The notes under the pieces: generated by a model
The model's database searches: none
What the model was told of the DNA's origin: nothing
Seen by the model: only the letters and a program-made list of their open reading frames with translations
Position numbers and translations under genes: made by a program
DNA from: an uncultured Polaribacter sp.
GTDB taxonomy: Bacteria; Bacteroidota; Bacteroidia; Flavobacteriales; Flavobacteriaceae
Assembly (NCBI GenBank): GCA_913050305.1
Contig: CAJXAS010000014.1
Location: forward strand, 1-18,850
Length of the DNA: 18,850 nucleotides
Direction of reading: 5' to 3'
In this document: piece by piece, positions 7,762 through 13,961 of the stretch
Position numbering within the stretch: position 1 is the stretch's first letter
Layout of the letters: every line of letters begins with the position of its first letter

Positions 7762-8235
7762 TTAGATTAAGTGTTTTGTTATTTTCGAACTTGATGGCTT
7801 TGTAATTGAAAAATAATAATCAACCAATTGACCTTCAGGAGAAACTAGATATTTTTGAAAATTCCACTTTACTGAAGAGCTTTTAGATTTGTTTAATGCT
7901 TTGTCTGTTAGCCAGTTGTATAAAGCATGTTGCTTACTTCCTTTTACATCAATCTTCTCTGTCATTAAAAAAGTTACTCCAAAATTAACTTTACAGAAAG
8001 CTTCAATGTCTTCGGAAGTTCCTGGTTCTTGGCTTCCAAACTGGTTACAAGGGGATCCAATTATCATTAAATTATCTTTATGCATTTTGTACAACTCTTC
8101 TAATTCTTTATACTGAGATGTAAAGCCACATTTTGAGGCTACGTTTACAAAAAGAATATATTTGTTTTTGTATTCGGATAAGTCAATAGCTTTATTTTGT
8201 AAGCTATTGATCTTGATGTTATAAATATCTGTCAT
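7762..8235 (-). CDS. Glutathione peroxidase family protein (cysteine type)
   Basis: A thiol peroxidase of 157 residues that reduces hydrogen peroxide or lipid hydroperoxides. The catalytic cysteine is C36 in NVASKCGFTSQY, where animal enzymes may have selenocysteine. The other tetrad members are Q65 in GSPCNQFGSQEPG and W124-N125 in VKWNFQKYL. A second cysteine near C81 (EAFCKVNFG) is in the region where non-selenium enzymes of this family carry a resolving cysteine, so thioredoxin is a more likely reductant than glutathione, as is known for many bacterial and plant members. No signal peptide is seen, so it is probably cytoplasmic. It sits 5 bases after the SDR gene inside the photo-repair cluster, which suggests use against photo-oxidative peroxides. 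Confidence 0.92.
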   Translation of the reverse strand: MTDIYNIKINSLQNKAIDLSEYKNKYILFVNVASKCGFTSQYKELEELYKMHKDNLMIIGSPCNQFGSQEPGTSEDIEAFCKVNFGVTFLMTEKIDVKGSKQHALYNWLTDKALNKSKSSSVKWNFQKYLVSPEGQLVDYYFSITKPSSSKITKHLI

Positions 8236-8240
8236 ATTTT

Positions 8241-8924
8241 TTAAATTTTAAAACTTACAATTCCGCAATCAAGTTCAAAAATTTGACCTGAAATGGATTT
8301 CGCTTTGTCGGAAATAAGGAAAGTCGCCATATCTGCAACCTCATTTGGTTTAAGAAACTTTTTAAGAGGATGACGTTCAGTGATATTCTCTATCATTCTA
8401 TCATTTCTTAAGAGTTTAGCTGCCAGATCTGTTTCTGTTACAGTTGGCGCGATTACGTTTACACGTATAGTAGGAGCTAGTTCTGCACCTAAAGATTTTG
8501 CTAAACCTTCTACAGCAGATTTTGCAGCTGCCACACTTGCGTGGTAAGGCATTCCTAATTTAGCCGCTACAGTGCTAAAAAGTAGGATGGAAGGGTTTTC
8601 TCCATTTTTTAATTTAGGAAGATATTTTTGAACTGTTTTTACAGCACCAATAACATTTATTTCAAAGTCTTCTCTAAAGTCTTCTAATTTTAATCGTGAA
8701 ATTGGTTTTAGATTAATACTTCCAGGGCAATAAATTAAAGTATCTACTGCTTCAATTTCTGGCAAGTCATCTGTAAGTATGTCACAATTATAATGAGTGA
8801 GGTTAGCGTGGGGCTGCAAAGGAGCTGTTCTACTAATATTTACAACTATATTCTCTTCAATTAAAGATTGCACAATCGCATGTCCAATTCCTTTGCTTCC
8901 TCCAACTACTACTATTTTTCTCAT
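8241..8924 (-). CDS. SDR family protein lacking the catalytic tyrosine
   Basis: A short-chain dehydrogenase/reductase-like protein of 227 residues. The nucleotide-binding loop is VVGGSKGIGHAI (G8/G9-G12-G14), the structural NxxG-like motif is near YCPGSI (65-70), and N90 (FEINVIGAV) and S117 (LLFSTVAAKLG) match two members of the catalytic tetrad. In the YxxxK segment, HASVAAAKSAVEG, the lysine is K135 but the tyrosine position holds V131. The sequence continues NVIAPTVTETDLAAK and ends SGQIFELDCGIVSFKI, normal for classical SDRs. An HASVAAAK form recurs in some SDR subgroups, so this may be a lineage trait and not a damaged gene. The substrate is unknown. It lies between the small paralog pair and the peroxidase with gaps of 5-6 bases. 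Confidence 0.88.
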   Translation of the reverse strand: MRKIVVVGGSKGIGHAIVQSLIEENIVVNISRTAPLQPHANLTHYNCDILTDDLPEIEAVDTLIYCPGSINLKPISRLKLEDFREDFEINVIGAVKTVQKYLPKLKNGENPSILLFSTVAAKLGMPYHASVAAAKSAVEGLAKSLGAELAPTIRVNVIAPTVTETDLAAKLLRNDRMIENITERHPLKKFLKPNEVADMATFLISDKAKSISGQIFELDCGIVSFKI

Positions 8925-8930
8925 ATGCTT

Positions 8931-9146
8931 TTAAGGTCTTCCTTTTAAGCGCTTTTCAATTTTCTGTTTTACAGCTGTCAAGCGCTTCATTTGATCCATT
9001 ATTTCAAGATCTTTTTCTATTTTATATACTTCGTTTAACTCTAGAATAAGGGCTTTAACCTCTCTAGATGCTACAATTCTGTCACTTGTTGTTTTAAATG
9101 AGAATTTTCTATGTTCAAATTCTACTGCTCGTTCCGTTAAATTCAT
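8931..9146 (-). CDS. Small conserved protein, tandem paralog B (71 aa)
   Basis: Not recognised as a named family. It is 71 residues, basic and highly charged, with no cysteines, membrane segment or signal peptide, and looks like two or three helices. It shares about 47 of 71 residues (66%) without gaps with the 74-residue product just upstream, including FE-x-RK, TTSDRI, LNEVYK, MKRLT and a basic C-terminal RLKG-R/K-P. A 74-base AT-rich gap separates the two genes; the next gene (SDR) follows after 6 bases. Strong conservation of the paired copies shows that both are real genes. The basic tail could bind nucleic acid or ribosomes, but no motif proves this. Confidence 0.85.
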   Translation of the reverse strand: MNLTERAVEFEHRKFSFKTTSDRIVASREVKALILELNEVYKIEKDLEIMDQMKRLTAVKQKIEKRLKGRP

Positions 9147-9220
9147 TGTTACTTTTAAGATTTTATAAATGGTAATATAATTATAAAACTTAGAAGCGCA
9201 ATAAAAATAATTATTATTTA

Positions 9221-9445
9221 TTAAGAGGTAAGCGGTTTTCCTTTTAAACGTCTTTCAATTCTTTGCTTTATTACGGTCAATCTTTTCATGATGTCCATAA
9301 TATTAGAATCTTTATTTTCTTTGTAAACTTCATTTAAGCTTAAGATCAAATCTTTTGCTTCTCTAGCGGCCATTATTCGGTCGCTTGTTGTAGGAAATCT
9401 CATTTTCCTAGTTTCAAATTCTAGTGCTTTTGTAATTAATTCCAT
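9221..9445 (-). CDS. Small conserved protein, tandem paralog A (74 aa)
   Basis: The upstream member of the tandem pair, 74 residues, beginning MELITKALEFETRKMRF and ending ERRLKGKPLTS. The shared blocks with its neighbour are TTSDRI (19-24), REAKDLIL (28-35), LNEVYK (37-42) and MKRLT (53-57). It differs mainly near the N-terminus, around residues 43-48 and by a 3-residue C-terminal extension, consistent with divergence after an old duplication. It begins two bases after the folE stop, so it is almost certainly co-translated with GTP cyclohydrolase I. The function is unknown; the context points to the light-response cluster and no more. Confidence 0.86.
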   Translation of the reverse strand: MELITKALEFETRKMRFPTTSDRIMAAREAKDLILSLNEVYKENKDSNIMDIMKRLTVIKQRIERRLKGKPLTS

Positions 9446-9447
9446 AG

Positions 9448-10128
9448 TTAATATTTTAGGGTGTTTTGTAATTCAGTAATCTTTTCTGGACTGTCAAATT
9501 TTCCACCAAAGTAGGATGTTACTGTTGCAGAAGTATCATCTTTAATTCCTCTAGAAGAAACACATAGGTGTTTCGCATCTATTATTACTGCAACGTCTTC
9601 AGTATTTAAAATTGTTTTTAATTCTTCAGCAATTTGGTTTGTTAAGCGCTCTTGAACTTGAGGTCTCTTTGCATAATATTGAACAATTCTGTTTAATTTT
9701 GATAATCCAATTACCTTTCCCGAAGAAATATAGGCTACATGTGCTTTCCCTACAATTGGTACAAAATGATGCTCGCAGTTAGAGTAGAATGTAATATTTT
9801 TTTCTACTAACATTTGATTGTATTGATATTTATTATCAAACAACGCAACTTTTGGCTTATTGGCAGGGTTTAATCCTGAAAAGATTTCTTCGATATACAT
9901 TTTGGCAACTCTATTTGGAGTTCCTTTTAACGAATCATCTGTTAAATCTAAACCCATTACATTCATTATTTCAGAAAATAATACAGCTATTTTATCTTTT
10001 TTTTCGGCATCTGATAATTTAAAAGCATCTGCTTTCATAGGAGTTTTAAGTCCTGTAGAAAGATGGTCATCACCAATTTCTTCTGGTGAAAATCCGTTAA
10101 ATTTTTGTAAATTTTCTTTTGTTGCCAA
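9448..10128 (-). CDS. folE: GTP cyclohydrolase I
   Basis: Converts GTP to 7,8-dihydroneopterin triphosphate, the first step of tetrahydrofolate and other pterin synthesis. The 226 residues carry the zinc and catalytic residues of the type IA enzyme: C118, H120 and H121 in SNCEHHFVPIVGKAH, and H187 and C189 in KHLCVSSRGIKDD. The remaining signature GLSKLNRIVQYYAKRPQVQERL lies at 141-162. The N-terminal 35 residues are extra relative to the core and poorly conserved, as is common. It is 23 bases after the DUF2805 gene and two before paralog A. A place inside a photolyase cluster suggests that its pterin output serves folate-type antenna cofactors or a light-linked pterin, though it may be the cell's general folE. 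Confidence 0.95.
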   Translation of the reverse strand: MATKENLQKFNGFSPEEIGDDHLSTGLKTPMKADAFKLSDAEKKDKIAVLFSEIMNVMGLDLTDDSLKGTPNRVAKMYIEEIFSGLNPANKPKVALFDNKYQYNQMLVEKNITFYSNCEHHFVPIVGKAHVAYISSGKVIGLSKLNRIVQYYAKRPQVQERLTNQIAEELKTILNTEDVAVIIDAKHLCVSSRGIKDDTSATVTSYFGGKFDSPEKITELQNTLKY

Positions 10129-10151
10129 TATATTAGCTTTTATAGTTTTTA

Positions 10152-10442
10152 TTATCTTTTGGATATTGAGTTATTAGAGATGCTTCTTTGTCTGGTGCAC
10201 TTAAATCTCCCTTTTTCAAAAGTTCTGAGCTTTTCATGTTTAGTCTTTCTTCCCTGCACTCGTTTACGCCACATTTGAAAACTTTTCAGTTTCATTTCTC
10301 TTCGCATTAAATCGATAACTTCTTGTTCTTTTAAACCGAATTGAAATTGAATAGACTCGAATGTAGTTCTATCTTCCCAAGCCATTTCTATGATTCTATC
10401 TATAGAAATAGTGCTTAATTGTTCTGAGCTATTGGAAATCAT
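10152..10442 (-). CDS. TIGR03643/DUF2805 family protein
   Basis: A 96-residue basic protein. Residues about 14-65 match the TIGR03643/DUF2805 family: RIIEMAWEDRTTFESIQFQF, then GLKEQEVIDLMRREMKLKSF, then MWRKRVQGRKTKHEKL. The central part reads like a helix-turn-helix (FESIQFQFGLKEQEVIDLMRR) with a very basic tail, so DNA or RNA binding is plausible but unproven. The family is often encoded next to photolyases and cryptochromes, and its function is not established. The C-terminal 25 residues (after KLRTFEKGRFK) are rich in R, S and N and look non-conserved. The start overlaps the end of the upstream 125-residue protein gene by 14 bases, so the two are probably translationally coupled. Confidence 0.88.
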   Translation of the reverse strand: MISNSSEQLSTISIDRIIEMAWEDRTTFESIQFQFGLKEQEVIDLMRREMKLKSFQMWRKRVQGRKTKHEKLRTFEKGRFKCTRQRSISNNSISKR

Positions 10443-10806
10443 ATTGTTTGTTGTTTTCTATCTTGCAATTAATAATCTTATCTATAAAGTTTTTGTTTTC
10501 TTTCAATAACTTAGTATTCTTAAATCTTACAAAGTTACCTTGAGCATGTATACTAAACCCTTCTGTTTTGTATGTGTGCAATTGATAATAGGGTATTGCC
10601 CAGCTAAAATTTTTTAAACCTTTATTAATATGAATTACGATTCCTTTTTCTCTGAGCTCTATGTTACCATAATTAATATCTGACACAGCATTAATTAATT
10701 TTAGAAACCCTGGACTTACGGCATCAATTATCATTCTTTTAGATCCAACACCTCCTAGCTTTATTGCTTTCACAAAGCTATATGGCTTCCCTAACAAATC
10801 ATTCAT
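10429..10806 (-). CDS. Unknown conserved protein, first gene after the internal promoter
   Basis: I do not recognise a named family. From the ATG at 10806 it is 125 residues, starting MNDLLGKPYSFVKAIKLGGV. It contains many short beta-like stretches (GNIELREKGIVIHI, FSWAIPYYQLHTYK, FSIHAQGNFVRFKN) and ends in a charged helix; a small beta-barrel such as a PH-like fold is possible. No signal peptide, membrane span or cysteine motif is present; a single cysteine lies near the end. An in-frame ATG at 10851 would add 15 residues (MIFNTTLKNKDATAT). I rejected it because a perfect TAnnTTTG promoter element ends only 4 bases before it, so the transcript would start at or inside that codon unless it is leaderless. 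The gene overlaps the DUF2805 gene by 14 bases. Confidence 0.78.
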   Translation of the reverse strand: MNDLLGKPYSFVKAIKLGGVGSKRMIIDAVSPGFLKLINAVSDINYGNIELREKGIVIHINKGLKNFSWAIPYYQLHTYKTEGFSIHAQGNFVRFKNTKLLKENKNFIDKIINCKIENNKQYDFQ

Positions 10807-10855
10807 TGTTGCGGTAGCATCTTTATTTTTAAGAGTTGTGTTAAATATCATTACT

Positions 10856-10863
10856 CAAAGGTA
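10856..10863 (-). promoter_or_regulatory. Internal promoter -7 element of the light-response cluster
   Basis: On the minus strand this is TACCTTTG, an exact TAnnTTTG match, in the only large gap (10852-10947) of the cluster's right half. The -33 region falls inside the AT-rich inverted repeat at 10879-10908 and has no perfect TTG. It should drive the second half of the cluster, from the 125-residue protein gene to phrB. Confidence 0.6.
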
Positions 10864-10878
10864 CAAAAAATATCATTA

Positions 10879-10908
10879 TGTTTAACATTTTATTCGATTA
10901 GTTAAACA
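10879..10908. promoter_or_regulatory. Candidate operator: inverted repeat over the -33 region
   Basis: TGTTTAAC (10879-10886) and GTTAAACA (10901-10908) are perfect 8-base inverted arms around a 14-base spacer, so equivalent bases are 22 apart, about two turns of DNA. On the minus strand the same bases also give two similar half-sites, TGTTTAACTAAT and TGTTAAACATAAT. The proximal arm overlaps the expected -33 site of the promoter at 10856-10863, a placement suited to a repressor or a light-dependent regulator. The arms are mostly A/T, so some chance remains. Confidence 0.45.
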
Positions 10909-10947
10909 AAAATTAACAGATTTTTATATTTTAAGAAATTTTTTATA

Positions 10948-12438
10948 TTAATCAGTATTTAATAAGCTGTCCCTATTCGAAAGTGTGTGTTTCTTTAAAA
11001 TCCTTTCACTTTCTTTTTTTACATCCGTATTTTTTTTCATATTCCAGAGAATATCACTTGCTTTTTTTCTTGCAACTTTAATTTCTACAATAGGATTTGG
11101 GTAATCAACACCTAATTCAAAATTATTAAACTGCTGATCTAAAGGTGTCATTAAATAAGGTTCATGCACAAAAGGCGTTTCTAAGTGTGCTAACTCAGGA
11201 ATCCATTTTCTAATAAATGTTCCATCTTCGTCATGTTCTAAGCTATTTTTTATTGGGTTGTATATTCTAAGAAGATTAATGCCCGTTTCACCAGCATTCA
11301 TTTGCAATTGCGGAAAATGTATACCGGGTTCAAAGTCTAAGAACAATCGAGACAAGTGCTGAGACGACGCTTGCCAAGGTTGCCATAAAATATGGGTAAA
11401 GAAAGATACCAGCATAGCGCGCATTCTAAAGTTTAAATACCCTGTTTCTGTTAAACAACGCATGCAAGCATCAATTAATGGAAAACCGGTTTTACCCTCT
11501 TCCCAGGCTTTTTGGTATTCTAATGAAATACTCTTCTTTAGTTTTTGATACCCTTTATTTATACTTGCGTTTTCCATGGTGTGTTCCATTTCAAACTTTT
11601 GTATAAAGTGTGCTTGCCAGCGTAATCTTGAGATAAATGCACCCAAATGTTTTTTATTTGATTCTGTTTTACACCTTAAAGCTTCATTAAATACTTGGCG
11701 TATTGAAATGTTTCCCCAAGCAATATAAGGAGATAGCCTACTACAGCTCTCTCTCGCTAGTGCTGGTTTAGAGATATTAAACATGTATTTTTCATGGCGT
11801 TTATCAAAAAATGTATTGGCATATCTCCAAGCTGTTCTTGTCCCTCCCTTTTGAAAATATTTATGTTTGGGTGTTTTTAAATCTACTATTTGGAAATATT
11901 TTTCTAACTGCGTAATTTCATCAATTGAAATAAACTTAGCAGCATTGTATTCGTTTTTAATTAGAGAATCATACATAAAATCGTCCCATTTATCGAACCA
12001 ATCTTCTCTATTTAATAATCCTCGTAAAACACCATTGTTATTATTTTCAACCCAATTAACCGAATTGTTTCTGCAGTATCTTGTGAACTCTTTATCTCTA
12101 TTGTAGGTGATTAATAAACCTGTTTCTTGATGAGAAAATACGGTGTTTATTTTATAATAATTAAAAAGCTGGTTAAAAGTATTTACAACTTCGGTTTGTA
12201 CACAAAGGACTTTTGTGTCGTATTTCTTTAAATCGGTATTTAAATCTGCTAAAGATTGTTTTATAAAATCCCAATGACGTTTATCGTAGTGCGGATCTTC
12301 TAATAATGAGTTCTCAAAAACGTATAAGAAAAGCACACGTTTGTTGGCTTCTAAGGCATTGTAAATTGCCTCATTATCCTGTAAACGCATATCGCGTTTA
12401 AACCAAACTACATGTATTTCTTCTTTGTTAGTATTCAT
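10948..12438 (-). CDS. Divergent cryptochrome/photolyase family protein
   Basis: A 496-residue member of the photolyase superfamily. The N-terminal Rossmann domain begins HVVWFKRDMRLQDN. The FAD domain contains ISRLRWQAHFIQKFE (where photolyases have the WQELIWREF motif), AWEEGKTGFPLIDACMRCL, and GINLLRIYNP. Two of the three electron-transfer tryptophan positions are present (KAWEEG and QPW). The residue matching E. coli W382 is missing: the segment reads IHFPQLQMNAGETG (PQLQMNAG at 376-383) where classical enzymes have NWQW. The Asn matching E. coli N378 is also not in its usual place. FAD binding and photolyase-like repair or sensing are expected from the family; the substrate is unknown. 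It starts 11 bases inside the FeS-BCP gene and ends the first half of the cluster. Confidence 0.88.
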   Translation of the reverse strand: MNTNKEEIHVVWFKRDMRLQDNEAIYNALEANKRVLFLYVFENSLLEDPHYDKRHWDFIKQSLADLNTDLKKYDTKVLCVQTEVVNTFNQLFNYYKINTVFSHQETGLLITYNRDKEFTRYCRNNSVNWVENNNNGVLRGLLNREDWFDKWDDFMYDSLIKNEYNAAKFISIDEITQLEKYFQIVDLKTPKHKYFQKGGTRTAWRYANTFFDKRHEKYMFNISKPALARESCSRLSPYIAWGNISIRQVFNEALRCKTESNKKHLGAFISRLRWQAHFIQKFEMEHTMENASINKGYQKLKKSISLEYQKAWEEGKTGFPLIDACMRCLTETGYLNFRMRAMLVSFFTHILWQPWQASSQHLSRLFLDFEPGIHFPQLQMNAGETGINLLRIYNPIKNSLEHDEDGTFIRKWIPELAHLETPFVHEPYLMTPLDQQFNNFELGVDYPNPIVEIKVARKKASDILWNMKKNTDVKKESERILKKHTLSNRDSLLNTD

Positions 12439-13960
12439 CTAGGTGTTCTATGATATGATTTGCTTTCTCTTTTATTTTTGTCCTGTCTTCAGATGACATT
12501 TTATTTAGTACACTATACATCATTTTCATCCGGAAATTTGAAGATAATTTTTCTTGCTTTTCGTCTAAGAAATTCCAGTACAGTGTATTAAAAGGACAGG
12601 CGTCATCTTCAAATTTCTTTGCTTTTTTATACACACATGCATCACAATAATTACTCATCTTACTAATGTAACTACCGCTAGATACGTAGGGTTTAGTTGC
12701 TATTTTACCACCATCTGCAAACTGACTCATACCTCTCGTATTAGGCAATTGAACCCATTCTATGGCGTCTACATAAATACCTAAATACCACGCGTCTATT
12801 TCGTCTGGATGTATTTGTGTTAAGAGTGCAAAATTACCAGTAATCATTAAACGTTGAATATGATGTGCATATCCGTTTTCTAAGGAATTGTTAATGGCAT
12901 TTTTTAGGCAGTTCATTTTTGTTTTCCCCGTCCAAAAGAAATCTGGTAACTTGTTTTTATTCTCAAAGAAATTTTCTTTTTTGTAATCTGGCATTAGCAT
13001 CCAATACATACCTCGCATGTATTCTCGCCAACCTAGTATTTGTCTTATAAATCCTTCTACTTGAGAAATATCTATAACATTTTCTTGCCTTCTATACGTT
13101 TCTAAAACAGTCTCAACAATTTCTTTGGGAGAAATCATCTTAGTATTCATAGCAAACGAAATCCTACTATGAAATAGATAAATTTTGTCTGTATGCATTG
13201 CATCTTGGTAATCGCCAAAATGGATTAATAGGTGTTCGCAAAAATATGTTAATTGCTCTAAAGCTTGATTTCTAGAAATCGGGTACTCAAAATATTTAGA
13301 GTTGATTTTTCCAATCGTTTTTATTTCAGCTTTTTCAATATCATCAATAATATTGGTTACATCTATATCGAAGCTAATTTCTTGCGGAATTAGAGCTTCT
13401 CCTTTCCATTTTTTACGATTGCTGGCATCAAAATTCCATTTGCCACCTTCCGGTTGATTGTCAACTACTAAAATTTGATGTTTTTTACGCATATTGCGAT
13501 AAAAATTTTCCATCAAAAATTGTTTTTTACCTTTGAAGAAAGTTTCTAAATCTGCTCTTTCTGTATAGAAATGTTCTGTAGAAAAAATTTCTGTTTCCAA
13601 ATTTAAGTTCGTAGAAAATTCTTTTAATTGTCTATCTAATCTATATTCATCGGGAGATAAATACTCAAATTTCTCAATATTTTTCTCTTTAATCAACAAA
13701 GCTAAATTATCAGTTAAGCTTTGTGTGTTTTTGGTATCGTTTATATTGAAATAAACAACTTCATGATTTGATTTTTCTAACTCATTGGCAAAATTTCGCA
13801 TTGCAGCAAAAAAACCAACAACTTTCTGAATATGATGTGTTACATAATCTGTTTCTTGGCGCATTTCAAACATGCAATACGTAACATTCTCATTCGTTTC
13901 TAAAAACCAAGAATGTTTGCTGTTTAGTTGATCTCCAAGAATTAAACGTAATTTTCTCAT
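12428..13960 (-). CDS. Iron-sulfur bacterial cryptochrome/photolyase (FeS-BCP), probable (6-4) photolyase
   Basis: A 510-residue protein of the deoxyribodipyrimidine photolyase-related (FeS-BCP) family, whose known member, Agrobacterium PhrB, repairs (6-4) photoproducts using FAD, a [4Fe-4S] cluster and a ribityllumazine antenna. It opens with the typical LRLILGDQLNSKHSWF. All four cluster cysteines are present: C351 (KMNCLKNAI), C439 and C442 (YCDACVY) and C455 (DDACPFN). They are offset by one from the PhrB positions 350, 438, 441 and 454. The His-His pair H366-H367 (GYAHHIQRL) fits the catalytic site, and PNTRGMSQFADGG is the expected flavin-site region. It follows the DASH cryptochrome gene by one base and overlaps the next cryptochrome gene by 11 bases. 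The antenna type cannot be confirmed here. Confidence 0.94.
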   Translation of the reverse strand: MRKLRLILGDQLNSKHSWFLETNENVTYCMFEMRQETDYVTHHIQKVVGFFAAMRNFANELEKSNHEVVYFNINDTKNTQSLTDNLALLIKEKNIEKFEYLSPDEYRLDRQLKEFSTNLNLETEIFSTEHFYTERADLETFFKGKKQFLMENFYRNMRKKHQILVVDNQPEGGKWNFDASNRKKWKGEALIPQEISFDIDVTNIIDDIEKAEIKTIGKINSKYFEYPISRNQALEQLTYFCEHLLIHFGDYQDAMHTDKIYLFHSRISFAMNTKMISPKEIVETVLETYRRQENVIDISQVEGFIRQILGWREYMRGMYWMLMPDYKKENFFENKNKLPDFFWTGKTKMNCLKNAINNSLENGYAHHIQRLMITGNFALLTQIHPDEIDAWYLGIYVDAIEWVQLPNTRGMSQFADGGKIATKPYVSSGSYISKMSNYCDACVYKKAKKFEDDACPFNTLYWNFLDEKQEKLSSNFRMKMMYSVLNKMSSEDRTKIKEKANHIIEHLDEY

Positions 13961-13961
13961 A

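Noticed and set aside
7762..8235. Selenocysteine version of the glutathione peroxidase
   Set aside because: The catalytic codon in ASKCGFT is a cysteine codon and not an in-frame TGA.
9147..9220. Possible promoter or hairpin between the two small paralogs
   Set aside because: A TTG followed 19 bases later by TATATTAC has two mismatches from TAnnTTTG, and the only fold-back is made of A/T pairs; neither is convincing in such AT-rich sequence.
9860..10177. Plus-strand open frame of 105 codons opposite folE
   Set aside because: It overlaps conserved folE sequence, has low-information composition and no promoter or neighbour supporting it.
10909..10947. Terminator at the end of the divergent cryptochrome gene
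   Set aside because: Only a weak all-A/T stem (AAAAAT/ATTTTT) is present, with no G/C-containing stem and no clear U-run, so termination before the internal promoter is not supported.
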